A DNA stretch of 64,000 nt from Ariolimax columbianus. Lineage: Eukaryota > Mollusca > Gastropoda > Stylommatophora > Arionidae. The notes beneath the pieces are model-generated. The model ran no database searches and was not told the DNA's origin. It saw only the letters and a list, made by a program, of their open reading frames with translations. Shown here in pieces: positions 34,804 to 46,400 of this stretch (the first letter of the stretch is position 1; the number at the start of each line of letters is the position of its first letter). The stretch covers positions 44,597,666 through 44,661,665 of the forward strand of contig JAVGWX010000002.1 in the NCBI GenBank assembly GCA_036924085.1, in the 5' to 3' direction. Made by a program: the position numbers and the translations under genes.

Positions 34804-35528
34804 GGTCACTGACCACTTGTCTAGCCTGCTAGTCACTGCCCACTTGTCTAGTCACTGACCACTTGTTTAGTCACTGACCACTTGTCTAGTCACTGACCAC
34901 TTGTCTAGTCACTGACCACTTGTCTAGTCACGGACCACTCGTCTAGTCACTGACCACTTGTCTAGTCACTGACCACTTGTCTAGTCACTGACCACTTGTC
35001 TAGTCACTGACTACCTGTCTAGTCACTGACCACTTGTCTAGTCACTGACCACTTGTCTAGTCTGCTAGTCACTGACCACTTGTCTAGTCTGCTAGTCACT
35101 GACCACTTGTCTAGTAACTGACCACTTGTCTAGTCACTGACCACTTGTCTAGTCAGTGACCACTTGTCTAGTCACTGACTACCTGTCTAGTCACTGACCA
35201 ATTGTCTAGTCACTGACCACTTGTCTAGCTTGCTAGTCACTAACCACTTGTCTAGTCACTGACCACTTGTCTAGCCTGCTAGTCACCGACTACTTGTCTA
35301 ATCACTGACCACTTGTCTAGTCACGGAACACTTGTCTAGTCACTGACCACTTGTCTAGTCACTGACCACTTGTCTAGTCATTGCTCATTTGTCTAGTCAC
35401 TGACTACTTGTCTAGTCACGGATCACTTGTCTAGTCACTGACCACTTGTCTAGTCACTGACCACTTGTCTAGTCACTGACCACGTGTCTAGTCACTGACC
35501 ACTTGTCTAGTCTGCTAGTCACTGACCA
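34804..35528 (+). repeat. 19-bp tandem array, about 38 units
   Basis: The unit is GTCACTGACCACTTGTCTA. Several units carry an inserted GCCTGCTA or TCTGCTA. Point variants are scattered, indicating moderate age. Confidence 0.95.
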
Positions 35529-36110
35529 TGGCCAACTGTAATAGAAGGCCTACGGACACCCTTGAAAGACTGACGCCTAAATGACGAAACTTTCATGTGT
35601 TAACTATTGTCCATTTCACAATGGTTGTCGTCAATTGCCGCCTAATATCTGAATTACCCTTACAACTACCTATATGCGCGATTTTTTTCACGCGAACTTA
35701 TCTTAATAATTTCCTCAATAATTTACATTGTGTCAGGTAGTGCCTTTTTCTTAAAGTGGCTAGTTCTTTTGTTATTTGTTAGCAAAGTCATTATTTTGTC
35801 TCTTGAGAAAATAATTTACTGTAATTATTTTTTTAAATGTCTTTCTTTAGGCATAGGCGTCTCTCCAATTTGGATGAGATTTTCTGCATTAGGTTCCACA
35901 TAATGCCTTTTTGTAATGTAGTTCATGTACCACAGATGGCCATGTCACTGACCAATGATCTAAGAATAGGAAGAGAGCCTCAACGTGTGCAACAGTATCT
36001 GCAGTGATGGTCTGCCCATATCTGCACAGTCGGACAAATTAAACCTCCATCGTTGTAGAGTTCGATGCTAATCTTATTTTTGGCAAATGCACAGTTCTGT
36101 CAACTACAGA
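35529..36110. other. non-coding DNA
   Basis: AT-rich. I see no repeat or gene. Confidence 0.4.
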
Positions 36111-36119
36111 GTAAGTTTG

Positions 36120-36245
36120 GCCATATCAGGTTACACGGTTACGCTTTTGATGAGGAGGTGAAAGCAGCTGTGCGTACCTGGTTTCGGGAGAAAACCTCTC
36201 ATTTTTTTCCTCAACGAAATGTAACGACGTCCGACTCTGGAGTGT
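36120..36245 (+). pseudogene. possible mariner C-terminal fragment
   Basis: The frame reads LHGYAFDEEVKAAVRTWFRE then KTSHFFPQR. The FxxDEEVKxAVxxW pattern just before an FF pair is usual near the C-terminus of mariner transposases. No catalytic region is present, so the call rests on about 30 residues. Confidence 0.5.
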
Positions 36246-36551
36246 GTGGACCGGGATGATGACTAGGTTCAACAACAAAAATGAGACATCATCTAAACGG
36301 CATTCCAAACTTGAAGAAAATGTTTAGCTCAAGTGTAAATCTTGCATGTTAATTAAATTATCTCCACAAAGGCTAAACTTTTAAAATTACCGTCGTACAA
36401 TTTGTTTTTCTTTTTTACAATCCCGATTGCACTCCATAATAGGCGTGACATTTTAACATGATTTTACCAATTGTGCATCACTTCATCTGAGTCCCGATTA
36501 CTCCACAAGCCTACTGACGTCATTTAATCATTTTACGTTATTTCACACAGT

Positions 36552-36656
36552 GGGATCAAGATGCTGAGCAGCGCATGAGCTGCAGCGGTCAACGATCTAT
36601 AGGTGCAGAAGAAGAAGAAGAAGAAGAAGAAGAAGAAGAAGAAGAAGAAAAAGAAC
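36552..36656 (+). mobile_element. SINE A head joined to a GAA tail
   Basis: The first about 65 bp of SINE A (GGGATCAAGATGCTGAGCAG...) joins directly to a long (GAA)n tract. The middle is lost by an internal deletion. Confidence 0.8.
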
Positions 36657-36763
36657 AAATTCCACACTGTGATTGTTGAACACATCACGCGTAATTACGT
36701 CACAGTTCATGTTTCTGTATACTGCCTTTGTAAATGTTTCACAACTTTCCCCCTTTTTTCAAA

Positions 36764-36785
36764 TGGGGGGGGGGGGGGGGGGGGG
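36764..36785 (+). repeat. poly(G) tract
   Basis: A run of G, about 22 bp. Its length is likely unreliable in the assembly. Confidence 0.9.
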
Positions 36786-36892
36786 TTGGTTGGGTGTATA
36801 ATGTGGACTGATCTATCTTCACATTGATAAATACATCATGATCCGTAGACGAACTTTTGTGGAGCTGGAACTTGAGATACGGACGTGCCCGA

Positions 36893-37183
36893 ATTTTTTT
36901 TTTTTTTTGCTTAGATGTTTGCCTCACTAGTTTCTACTGGCGGAGGCGCGCCATTTTCCACCCCAGACCGTAGTCAATTGGGCGATATCAGGACGAATAA
37001 ACCAGTGCTTGGATGCATGTGTACATCTGTATGTACCTATGCTAGGTTTGTGCGCCCTCAGAAGCTAGCCCAACCAAAGTGCAATGGAAGGGCTTTACCA
37101 GGAGGGCGCGTGTGAAAGTTGTGCAAGGGTGTGACTGTAGGACAGAGTCAAATGAAACAGAGTGAGGTAAGAGGAGAGAGAAG
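36893..37183 (-). mobile_element. SINE D (poly-A SINE), copy 1
   Basis: The T run on the left is the poly(A) tail on the reverse strand. The body has GGCGGAGGCGCGCCATTTTC and TTGGGCGATATCAGGACG. It is nearly identical to the copies at 38.43 and 39.01 kb. It is preceded by GGACGTGCCCGAAT, which resembles the target duplication of copy 3. Confidence 0.9.
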
Positions 37184-37473
37184 TTTTTTTTGTTTTTTTT
37201 TGTTTTGAAAAAATCTTTATTGCACAATTTTAAAACAAAATGTTGTGTGATGTGAAATGAAGTGAGGCGAAAATTCCCATGAGATGAAACGTGAGATGGT
37301 GGGAGTTACACTTTGTGAGGTGAAAGGTGACATACATTTATTTGTGAAAGCATAAATGAATGTACATATAAATGAATGCCAAAATAAAATAATACACATG
37401 TGTACTTGCTGATACATACCTATTCATTTTGCATAAACATATATCTTTTCACACCCACAGGCACATATCCACA

Positions 37474-37479
<6 letters not shown>

Positions 37480-37533
<54 letters not shown>

Positions 37534-37560
37534 TGCGCACACACATATATACGTATATGC
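37480..37560 (+). repeat. (TA)n and (CA)n microsatellites
   Basis: A pure (AT)n run followed by ACACACAC. The Tyr/Ile-rich frames across it are repeat artefacts. Confidence 0.95.
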
Positions 37561-37613
37561 ATATATACCCACTCATGCTTACACCCATGTATACATAATA
37601 GTAATAATAATAA

Positions 37614-38995
37614 TAGCTGTCCATCGTTGTCGATGAGGACCGCCGACATCATCCTTGTCACAGATTTCCCTGTTGGGTGTGGGTGCGCATGTGGCTGAAC
37701 AGGCCAATGCGAGCACGAAAACATCTGCTACATATCGGGCACACGAGATTTGTAGAAGGGGATGGTGTTCCCGCTGCTCGGGATTTCCGCGTCTCGCGTC
37801 TGTTCTGGGCTTTCACAACACGGTCATCTTCACCAGCAGCTACACCCGATTTGACTGCGCTTCTCCAGTCAGATCTGTTTTTCGCAAGACATTCCCAGGT
37901 GTCGATGTCTATCTGGTAACTTTTTAGTGAGTCCTTCAGACCGTCTTTAAAACGTTTCTTTGGGCGCCCCCTCTCGCGCCATCCCTCTCTCAGCTCGCCG
38001 TAGAGAAGCTTCTTTGCGAGCCGCTCGTCTGACATACGGACGAGGTGTCCGGCCCATCCTAGTCGTGCTTTTTCTAGCAGTGCATGGATGCTGGGCATGT
38101 TAGCCCTCGAGAGAACCTCGATGTCAGTGACACGATCTTGCCATCGGATGTGGAATATTCACCTCAGGCAACCTGTGTGGAAGTGGTTTAACCTCCTTGC
38201 ATGTCCAGAGTATACAGTCCAGCTTTCGCAAGCGTATAGTAGGGTTGGAATGATGGTTGCACGGTAGACTTTGAGTTTGGTCTTGACGCTGATTCCACGA
38301 CGTGCCCAGACCATCGAGCGCATTCTACCAAAGGCTGTGCTGGCCTTTGCTATTCTGCTTGCCACCTCATCGTCTAGGCTGACAGATCTCGACAGCGTGC
38401 TGCCCAGATATGTGAATCGGCAGAAATAGAGGGGGCTTCACCCTGGGGGCCACTCTTCCCCTTCTCTCTTCTCACCTCACTCTGTTTCATTTGACTCTGT
38501 CCTACAGTCACACCCTTGCACAACTTTCACACGCGCCCTCATGGTAAAGCCCTTCCATTGCACTTTGGTTGGGCTAGCTTCTGAGGGCGCACAAACCTAG
38601 CATAGGTACATACAGATGCACACATGCATCCAAGCACTGGTTTATGCGTCCTGATATCGCCCAATTGACTACGGTCTGGGGTGGAAAATGGCGCGCCTCC
38701 GCCAGTAGAAACTAGCGAGGCAAACATTTAAGCAAAAAAAAAAAAAAAGATATGTGAATTTGTCTACGGCATTCAACGTCTGCCCGCTGGCTGTAGTCTC
38801 TGGTTTTGTGTACGGCATGCCTGGTGCTGGTTGGTACATGACCTCTGTTTTTTTTTGCATTTATGGTCAGACCAAAATTTTCGCATGCAGCAGAGAACTG
38901 GTCCATTCCAACCTGCATGTTCAGTTCTGAGTTGCTCATCAGAGCGCAGTCGTCAGCAAATACAAGAGGAGAGAGAAGGGGAAAAGTCACCCCCG
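37614..38995 (-). pseudogene. LINE RT to C-terminal zinc finger, interrupted by SINE D
   Basis: Reverse strand, from 38,995: VFADDCALMSNSELNMQVGM with FGLTINAKK (catalytic RT box), then KFTYL, the SINE D insertion, YLGSTLSRSVSLDDEVASRI, RRGISVKTKLKVYRATIIPT, LLYACESWTVYS, RWQDRVTDIEVLSRANMPS and RLGWAGHLVRMSDERL. It ends with a classical C2H2 finger, CX2CX12HX3H (CPICSRCFRARIGLFSHMRTH spans about 37,675-37,740). The 3' tail is an (ATT)n-like tract near 37,610. The RT type equals that at 12 kb. The 146-codon C-terminal frame (38,098-37,658) is intact. The 5' part is missing and a frameshift lies near 38,860. Confidence 0.93.
38418..38747 (+). mobile_element. SINE D, full-length, nested in the LINE RT
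   Basis: A 330-bp copy with a poly(A) tail at its right end. It is bounded by a perfect 12-bp duplication AGATATGTGAAT (38,406-38,417 and 38,748-38,759). It interrupts the YLGSTLSR region of the LINE. It is the most complete D copy and has no obvious tRNA boxes. Confidence 0.95.
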
Positions 38996-39008
38996 GACAT
39001 GCCCGAAT

Positions 39009-39295
39009 TTTTTTTTTTTTTTTTGCTCAAATGTTTGCCTCACTAGTTTCTACTGGCGGAGGCGCGCCATTTTCCACCCCAGACCGTAGTCAATTGGGCG
39101 ATATCAGGACGCATAAACCAGTGCTTGGATGCATGTGTGCATCTGTATGTACCTATGCTAGGTTTGTGCGCCCTCAGAAGCTAGCCCAACCAAAGTGCTA
39201 TGGAAGGGCTTTACCACGAGGGCGCGTGTGAAAGTTGTGCAAGGGTGTGACTGTAGGACAGAGTCAAATGAAACAGAGTGAGGTGAGAAGAGACT
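39009..39295 (-). mobile_element. SINE D, copy 3
   Basis: T run on the left, body as in copy 1. It is bounded by a perfect 14-bp duplication GGACATGCCCGAAT (38,995-39,008 and 39,296-39,309). It lies in opposite orientation to copy 2. Confidence 0.95.
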
Positions 39296-39379
39296 GGACA
39301 TGCCCGAATAATTTACGTTTACTTTCTTATACAGACACATCCTAGCTTATTATTATAGATGAACTTAACATTATTATTC

Positions 39380-39480
39380 TCTTTTAACTTAACTTAACTT
39401 ACCTTAACTTAACCTCTTTATACTGGCTTAGAAGACTGTAGAGTCTGGAAGAACAACTGATAGCTACAGTTTTTCACTGA
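39380..39480 (-). repeat. (AAGTT)n tail of the VVNAWN-type LINE
   Basis: TTAACTTAACTTAACTTACC TTAACTTAACC followed by TCTTTATACTGGCTTAGAAG. The same junction of TTAAC(G) with TCTTTATACTGGTTTAGA occurs at 47,460 and 34,330, so this is the 3' end of that LINE, not a telomere tract. Confidence 0.65.
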
Positions 39481-39926
39481 TTCTTGTTCAGGCCGATTAC
39501 GTCAAGATGTGTACGCATTTTATTTGACTAATTCCCTTAGATCGGTGAAGTTTGGCTAAGGTTGTCGCACTTGGCGCTCGTGATCTAACGCCTTGAAGGC
39601 TGAATGAAGGCAAGCTCGATGGTTCAAAGGTCACGCGATCTGCAGTTTGCGCTTGTTTTAATGTATTCTCTTCTAGTTTGGTTTTTGTTTCAACAAAATT
39701 TTAATGTTAAGAAAATCTTCAGTTGAAAAACAAAAAAGTTATGGTACATAGAGCCGACTTCATTACACATGGAAACCCACATACGTGTTCAGTACCTTTC
39801 ATTGCTGAAAGTGAAAACGATACAACACGAACACCGTATCTACCGCTGCTCCGAAATGTTCCGTTGAATTTATCAGGTACCCATTTACAGCTGAGTCGAT
39901 CTGGGAGAACATTCAAACCATGCCCC

Positions 39927-39946
39927 CTTCCCCCCCCCCCCCCCCC
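39927..39946 (+). repeat. poly(C) tract
   Basis: A homopolymer run followed by CACAAAAAAAA. Similar C runs occur near 54,212 and 56,650. Confidence 0.85.
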
Positions 39947-40004
39947 ACAAAAAAAAATAACCTCGAGAAACTCGGTCAGTCTAACGTCTAAGCAAATTCC
40001 ACTT

Positions 40005-40367
40005 GGGATCGAGACGCTGAGTAGCCTATAAACTGCAGCGGTCAGCGACCCATAGCTGACTGCTAGCGTCATGGTAAGCGAACCAGAGCTGCCAAGACCC
40101 TTCTACACCTCCACGCAGTGATCCTGGATAACAAGCTGCAACAGAGCAGACTGGCTAAGTAGAAGGGATCGAAGAGGGAGGACAACCCGGTACTCAAAAA
40201 TGCTTGCTGAAGTCGGATGTGTTGGACCGAAAGGTGCAAATATCGCAGTCAAGCTGTAAACCCCGACACACCGCATTCCGTTCTCTGGACTACATTCCGC
40301 TACTTGCAAAGCTTTTTTTCAGGGCTTGGTTGGTTGAGATTGAGAGCGAACAAAGAAGAAGAAGAAG
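40005..40367 (+). mobile_element. SINE A, full-length
   Basis: A complete forward copy starting GGGATCGAGACGCTGAGTAG and ending in (GAA)n. An 8-bp duplication TTCCACTT (39,997-40,004 and 40,368-40,375) flanks it. Confidence 0.93.
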
Positions 40368-40435
40368 TTCCACTTCATTTGAACCTGGTGTGTTCTATTT
40401 ATAAACCAAGCTCACAATCCGCTGGCCACACGTTT

Positions 40436-40580
40436 GAGTCCTTTATGTCCTATCTGTCCTTTATGTCCTATATTTTAGTCATTTATGTCCTATATCTGTC
40501 CTTTATGTCATATATTTGAGTGCTTCATGTTCTATATCTATCATTTATGTCCTATATGTGTCCTTTATGTCCTATATTCC
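40436..40580 (+). repeat. about 20-bp minisatellite
   Basis: About seven imperfect units of TGTCCTTTATGTCCTATAT. Confidence 0.85.
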
Positions 40581-43050
40581 GGTGTAAGCATTATTAACTC
40601 ATCACAAATAACTGACATTACTATGTTTCCGTCCACTGCTAGGGTCCAATGAGAGGATTTGTAATGCTGAGGAATAAAAGCCGCTTGCCTTACTAACAAG
40701 TGTTCTTTGTAAGAGAAACCGGGTCCTTGATCCGACAATGAACGAAGTTGTATTAATTTTTCTAACCGAACACCATCTTCAATCAAGTGTTGCTTGTCTG
40801 AGACAGTCAAGAAGATATGAGCGCCATCATAGCTTTTCGCATTCAGAAAACAATTTTGCACCAAGAAGGGTCTCATGTGCCACCATTAGGAGTAGGACTG
40901 CCATGATATGGAGCAGAGGTGGAATGCGTAACAGGCACACCTTAAACAACATGGCAGTTGTTTGCATCGAAGGAAGCATTTGCATGTGCTGAGTCAGACG
41001 CAGCAGCAACAGTTCTTAACTGCGCGTGGACTTTATTTAAGAATAAGACCTAACTACAATAGATGCAGCTCCATCTCTTCTAGAACCTAATAATTTGTCC
41101 ATATCATTTCTTTAGTTTGTAATATCGTTATTTGCATGCTTAGTTGCAAGTCATGTTTAGCAAGTCGATCTTTATGGTAGTTTTTCGCTGTTCACCATAT
41201 TTCCGAGCCATTAAAAAAGTCAAACTTAACATTTGGAGTTGAAGATTTTTGTTTTTGTGCTGGATTGAAGTAAAAAAAAAAAGCCTATAATGTTCCTATT
41301 GTTGTGAAAAGTCTTCTTTCCTTTTTAAGTATTATTTTTGTGTTTTTATATCTTATTCATAGTAGGTTTAGATTGTTACAATGTTAATTACCGACTCCAC
41401 ATCTTACAAGATGATTATTGTTGTTAATTTCATTTATTCTCATAAACTTTGTTTTGTTCTCTGTGACTTTAAAACACTGTTTTCAGTTCTCAATTATGTG
41501 ACCTCTCATCAAGTATTATTTTGTCTTTCACGATTCAATAATAGAACAACGGAGCTATGTCTTCTTCAAAAAAGCAATAGCAATCTAATAATATCGGATC
41601 ATCTCCTATTTTTGTTCTTTTGTAAAACCGTATTTCATCATTTTGAGTTTATCAATTACTAAAGACGCCAACACACAACAACAAAAATTAATGAATTTAA
41701 AACATTGTATCTGCCCCTAGAAACACTGCACATTAGTCTCACGCAGAAGGCTTGCATGAAAGACATTTGCTTTTAATATTTGGATTTTGATGCCTCTGCG
41801 TATCTGGCACCTACTCATCCGGGACGAAAACAACATGGCTTCCTAAGCGATAACACAAATCTGAACTTAATAGGTTCTCGGTGTTCGTCAATTTAAAAGT
41901 CTTTCTGTGTAATTAGGAGTCAGATTAGCGTGAGTGTTAATAATTTATGAATAAATGTTGTTTTATTTTGTTGATTTGAAGCGTTTGTTTATTTTTAAAC
42001 TTCACTGAATTGGTTTTTACTGAATGAACCGAGTGATTATATATTGGATTCATTTAATAAATTCGAAATCGTGTTTCGTTGATCTCTCTACGACTATCTC
42101 ACTATCACTTTATTGTCTACTATTTCTATCTGCTATACTTCTTTGAACAAACGCAGTGTATGCATTGGTAAGAATATGCAGATTTGATTGATTTAATAAC
42201 CAAATATTTAATTGTAATAGTTGACTGGATTTAATCATTCAACACTGACACTCAACTTATATTCTTATTGTCTAGTATTTTAGTAATATATTTCCGGTTA
42301 GACGAATATTCAAATCGCACACACTAAGACGCCCAAACAGATCAGCTAAGGCCAGGACTGCCGTTGACAGTTAAGAGGCTAATTAATGATTCATGAACAA
42401 TGAATAATAATAGTATCATGCAGGGCAGTGCGCTAAGCAAAGTTTGAAATTTCATAAACTTTATTATCATGACTCGACTAGCAAGAAAGTTTTAGAAAGA
42501 CAACCATGTCATTATTATTAATATTACTGGATACCGATTGAGCGATTGCACTGTGAAACTGTCTACACGGAGTGCATGATTATTATTTACAGGACAGTTT
42601 ACAATTTGTCTTGGAAGAAGGTCAACATAATTGACAAAGTGCATTAGAAACAGGACATTATAAAGAGACATGGCAGACTAAATCTTTACCATACAAGAAA
42701 ATTACAACAGAGGAAAACTGGAACTTTTTTAGGACAGTTAAATTGCTGTGAAAATATATAAGATAGCAGTGAGAAAAAAATATTAGTATTGTTTCACGAG
42801 AAAGCACTCCAGCTTGGTTAATTCATAATTTATTAATTTGTTTTAAATAATTTGCAGACGCGGAAAAATGACATCATTTTGATCTGTGTTCCTGTGTGAC
42901 AAGTGAGTAGACCTACATACATTTTGTTACATGCCTGTCTATGTCTGAATTAAGTGCAAACTAATTCAAAACTTATATTACTATTCAGAGGACAGATGTA
43001 GAATCGACTCTAAGAAGTCGCAAAACATAATAATATAAACTTAATCATCA
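40581..43050. other. unique AT-rich DNA, no gene called
   Basis: Frames of 84-103 codons overlap on both strands near 40.6-41.0 kb without a recognisable domain. The rest is low-complexity AT-rich sequence. No exon pair could be supported. Confidence 0.4.
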
Positions 43051-43069
43051 TCTTTTCTTGTTCCCTGCA

Positions 43070-43230
43070 ATAGAAGTTTGGTTCCACCACTACAGTTGGC
43101 CCCCTTGCATTGAGCCTGCATTCAAGCATTTATGTGCTCTTTTAGAGGTGGGCTTCTTTAGAATTGTATTTTACATTATGAGGTTGCCATATGCAAAACA
43201 CGCAGTTGCCTCAAATAAAGTGCATTGCTT
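43070..43230 (+). repeat. repeat E copy
   Basis: GGTTCCACCACTACAGTTGG, GAGCCTGCATTCAAGCATTT, TTTTAGAGGTGGGCTTC, TTTTACATTATGAGGTTGCC. A clear forward E copy. Confidence 0.75.
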
Positions 43231-43474
43231 AAATTTTGTTTCTTAGTCTAATGCACAACCTTCAGAAAGTAATCTCACTTTCTAAAATGATACTTACGGA
43301 GCGAGGATATGTAAAAAAAATCAATGAAAAACACTAACTTGCAAACGAAAGAATATTGTAGAAATCTTTCACATCATTATTAGTGAGTGCATGACATGAA
43401 GTTGCTACACTACAATGTAAACCTTACATCTCTTGTAGTTACACATTCCAATTATCTCCACATCTTGCTGTCCT

Positions 43475-43690
43475 AGAGTGGTTGGAGTGCTTTACTTTTG
43501 GCAAAGGGACTGGGTTTGCAGTGCGCTCAAGTATGCCCATCTGTAATTTAGACCTGGCTTGCAGTTAGTAAAGGCAAGACAGTGAGAAAGGGAACTGGTC
43601 ATCCAATACCACAAAAAGCTGAGATCTAGTACAATGAGACTAATGCTTCATCCACAACAACAGTGTCTGCTATGGAGCTGCCTTTACCTT
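43475..43690 (+). mobile_element. SINE family S, copy 2
   Basis: CCTAGAGTGGTTGGAGTGC (box A-like) and a body with GAGAAAGGGAACTGGTCATC, as at 1.8 and 63.8 kb. Box B is degraded. Confidence 0.5.
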
Positions 43691-44079
43691 TGCTATCTCA
43701 CTGTTGCAGACATTGGGGCCATTTCTTTTATATTTATCTTCTATGCAGTTAGCAAATAGTGGGGCGATTGCTGCCCTTGGTCTCTTTCTCTTCTTTGTTT
43801 ATTGCTCTCAAACAATAACATCCATTTCCTTCATAAAAATTGACAGCCTGTCTCAAAGTTCACTCGTTAATGTGCAGTTTGTTTTTTATCTCGATTGGAG
43901 AAGGTCATACGGTCAGTCTGTTCCTCTTATAGAGTGGACAGATTTGGAGAACATGTTGTACTGTTTGTCTTTCACACACACAAGAACATGTTTCATGTCT
44001 AATATTTAACTAGCAGAATGGTGCAAAAAATATGCATGTCAGTTGAACTGAACAATATGAAGGTTAAAGGTGAGGGCTC

Positions 44080-44306
44080 GACTTCATCGCCACGGGGTTT
44101 CTCCATTTGATCCCAGTCTCTCTCAGCAGAAAGGTATGCCGTCTGCTGAGAGCATTGACATAGCATGAACTCCGTAGCTCCAGCGATGAACCCAGGGATC
44201 TCTGGAAAAAATTGCCATCATGAACCAACCGTCGAAGTTAGAATTTGAACCTCGACCGCCTGAACACGAGGCGAACGGCTTGACCACTTCGCCAAGGAGA
44301 CCCCCG
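44080..44306 (-). mobile_element. tRNA-type SINE (family U)
   Basis: The reverse strand starts GGTCTCCTTGGCGAAGTGGT (box A-like, followed by CAAGCCG) and has GAGGTTCAAATTC (box B) about 45 bp later. It then runs through a body ending near GATGAAGTCGAGCCC. The head resembles a tRNA with a long variable arm. It is the only copy in the window. A functional tRNA is unlikely because no acceptor stem closes. Confidence 0.6.
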
Positions 44307-44884
44307 AATGTACAATATGAAAGAAATAACAGCAGTTAAACAATTAAAGGCTTCTCCAAATCCCTCCCAAATGTCACCATTCTACTCTTTCTCCACCCTC
44401 CAACCCGTCAATCTCTTCCCCCCTCATTAATCGCCCGTCCCTTAAACCCGCCAACCACACACAGCTCATTTCATGCGCACTGACCCCCCACCCAATCTCA
44501 ACACGACAATACTTAATTTTGATTCAGAACTGTGTTAATTACTTTCATAATTGTTCCATGCAAGGCTACTTTTGTCTTGATGCAAATTTGCAAGATGAAC
44601 GCAAATTATGTCACATCCCACTTTTGATGGTATCACGTGATTCAATTATCCAATAAAATCTCCCATGCAAAACAGATGCACTTTTGAGAAATAATTATAG
44701 TGATTTGTTGAACGAATAATGTCTGAGTCTGCAGTGATGAGTTTATACTCTATATATTGTCACTTGATCTATTCTTGGTAAGGAGTAGTCAGCATCTGTA
44801 ACATACGCCTGGGATTTTTCTGTTTATGTGGCTGTTTTTATTATTGTTTTTACTTCTCTGTGTGTTGTTGTACTTTTTGTGTAG

Positions 44885-45075
44885 GGGGAGGAGCTTCCCC
44901 ACCTCTTTGACTGATGTGCGCTACAGTGGTGATATTTTTAAACACTTTGTTTTACATAAAGAGGTTCTTCGTGTTTTACGTGAAGAGGTTGTCATGTTTT
45001 ATGTGAAGTGCTTGTCATGTTTTACATGAAGAGGGTATTATGTTTTACATGAAGAGGTTGTTATTTTTTACACAA
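44885..45075 (+). repeat. repeat E with internal 23-bp expansion
   Basis: An E-like start (CTACAGTGGTGATATTTTTA) runs into five units of GTTTTACATGAAGAGGTTGT CAT at 23-bp spacing (first unit 24 bp), from 44,956 to about 45,070. The unit equals the E core TTTTACATGATGAGGTTGCT, so the minisatellite arose inside the element. Confidence 0.75.
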
Positions 45076-45079
45076 TGGG

Positions 45080-46129
45080 TTTCAAACTCAAACCATCCTG
45101 AGAGTTGCATAAGAATAATATTGAACAATATGTAGAATGGAACGAGCAGTAGCGAAGTGTGGAGGACAATTTTAGAGTATGCTGTGTCATGAACATAAAA
45201 AGGCACACTTAACAATGTAGAAAAACTGTTGAAAAGTACTCTGTATTGTGCTGAATGCGGTAGTTTAAACCCACGCTGTCGACGTACTTCTGCTCAGTTG
45301 TCAGCTTTTTTTTTGGTAAATCAGTTCTAAGCGTCTTTGTTTCATTCCTGAAAAAAAAAATCTACCACCCTCTCTTTTAACACATGATCTTGAGTGCACG
45401 TACAAGAAAGTTCCTTTTCTGTTGAAATAGTAGCCAGATTTGATAGTCTATTATTTGTCATAGAATTATGTAGTTTAAATTCTTTTCAATGTACTCATTG
45501 AACGTTCTGTAGTAGCCGGGCTCGTTGGAATACTGAGAATCAGTTGCAGCAACTTGCTGATCTGTTCATACATTATTTGGAGGTCGTTATCTACAATGAA
45601 ATCAAATTATTCAATGCAAGATTTGTCTTCTGTGCTGGAAATATTTACCAGTTCATTGTGTAGTGCTATACCGTTAAACACCTTAGGGTATATGTTTTAC
45701 AGTTTTTTAAATTGACTGTCAGGAAAAGATTTTTTGAACTGCGTACATTTTGCATAGTTTAAGAGTTAAACAAATGCAACTTCGTCAAAGTTGGAGAATC
45801 ATTCCTCTAACTGAACTATGATGGAGTCAAGAACTTAATGCAACTCAATACAAAAATAAATTCAAATCGCAGTCACAAAACTGCATTGAAATTACATTTG
45901 AAACACACTTCCAGAGCTTGGAATTAAACACTGTCAGGGAAGACCAGCCTAAGTTGTCGCTAGTTGGCTGTGACAAAAAGCAGCGTCCTAATGACTGTCT
46001 CCTAGCTACCAATTGCCTTGATTCCTACACAATGTCAGGCTGGATGCAGTCAGTTTACCTTTCCAATAATAACTGATAAATAATTTATTTCACATCTGTT
46101 TTATGCAAAGGGATATCTTCTCTAATTCT
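45080..46129. other. AT-rich DNA, no gene seen
   Basis: No repeat or exon that I can support. Confidence 0.4.
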
Positions 46130-46400
46130 TCGAAACCGTTTGGTAAACACTCAAAGACAAAAATTGAAAGTGATAAAAAAACGAAGATTGAGTTTGCTTG
46201 GACACAATAGTCTTCTACAGAAGATACTAGAGGGCAAGATGCATAAGAAAAGAGGAAGGGTGCAACCAAATCTGAACTTTACATCTCAGACATGCAAATA
46301 TATTAAAATACGACTCTACGCAGAGAGCTGCAGAGGATAGGGTGGAATGAAGAGACATGTTCAGACAATCTTACAATCAGTCTTAGGACTGATCAACCAG
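46130..46400 (+). pseudogene. LINE ORF2 C-terminus entering the 67-bp array
   Basis: Reads KKRRLSLLGHNSLLQKILEG KMHKKRGRVQPNL, the LGH...ILEGKMxGKRGRGRP pattern of the ends of some LINE ORF2 proteins. A frame later AEDRVE-stop-RDMFRQSYNQS gives the DRxxWR terminal motif, with W changed to a stop. This last segment is the first unit of the 67-bp array that follows, so it shows where the satellite came from. Confidence 0.85.

Noticed and set aside
37424..37724. Tyr/Ile-rich frames near 37.5 kb
   Set aside because: They come from (TA)n and (CA)n microsatellites.
39390..39415. Interstitial telomere repeat
   Set aside because: Same junction recurs at LINE 3' ends elsewhere in the window, and the unit is not TTAGGG.
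40565..41009. Transposon gene from overlapping 60-103 codon frames
   Set aside because: I looked for Tc1, mariner and LINE motifs on both strands and found none that hold beyond a few residues.
43704..44009. 101-codon membrane-like protein
   Set aside because: The hydrophobic composition comes from T-rich DNA; no homologous motif, splice or start context.
44230..44306. Functional tRNA with a long variable arm
   Set aside because: Only the 5' half is tRNA-like; it runs into a SINE-type body with no matching 3' acceptor strand.
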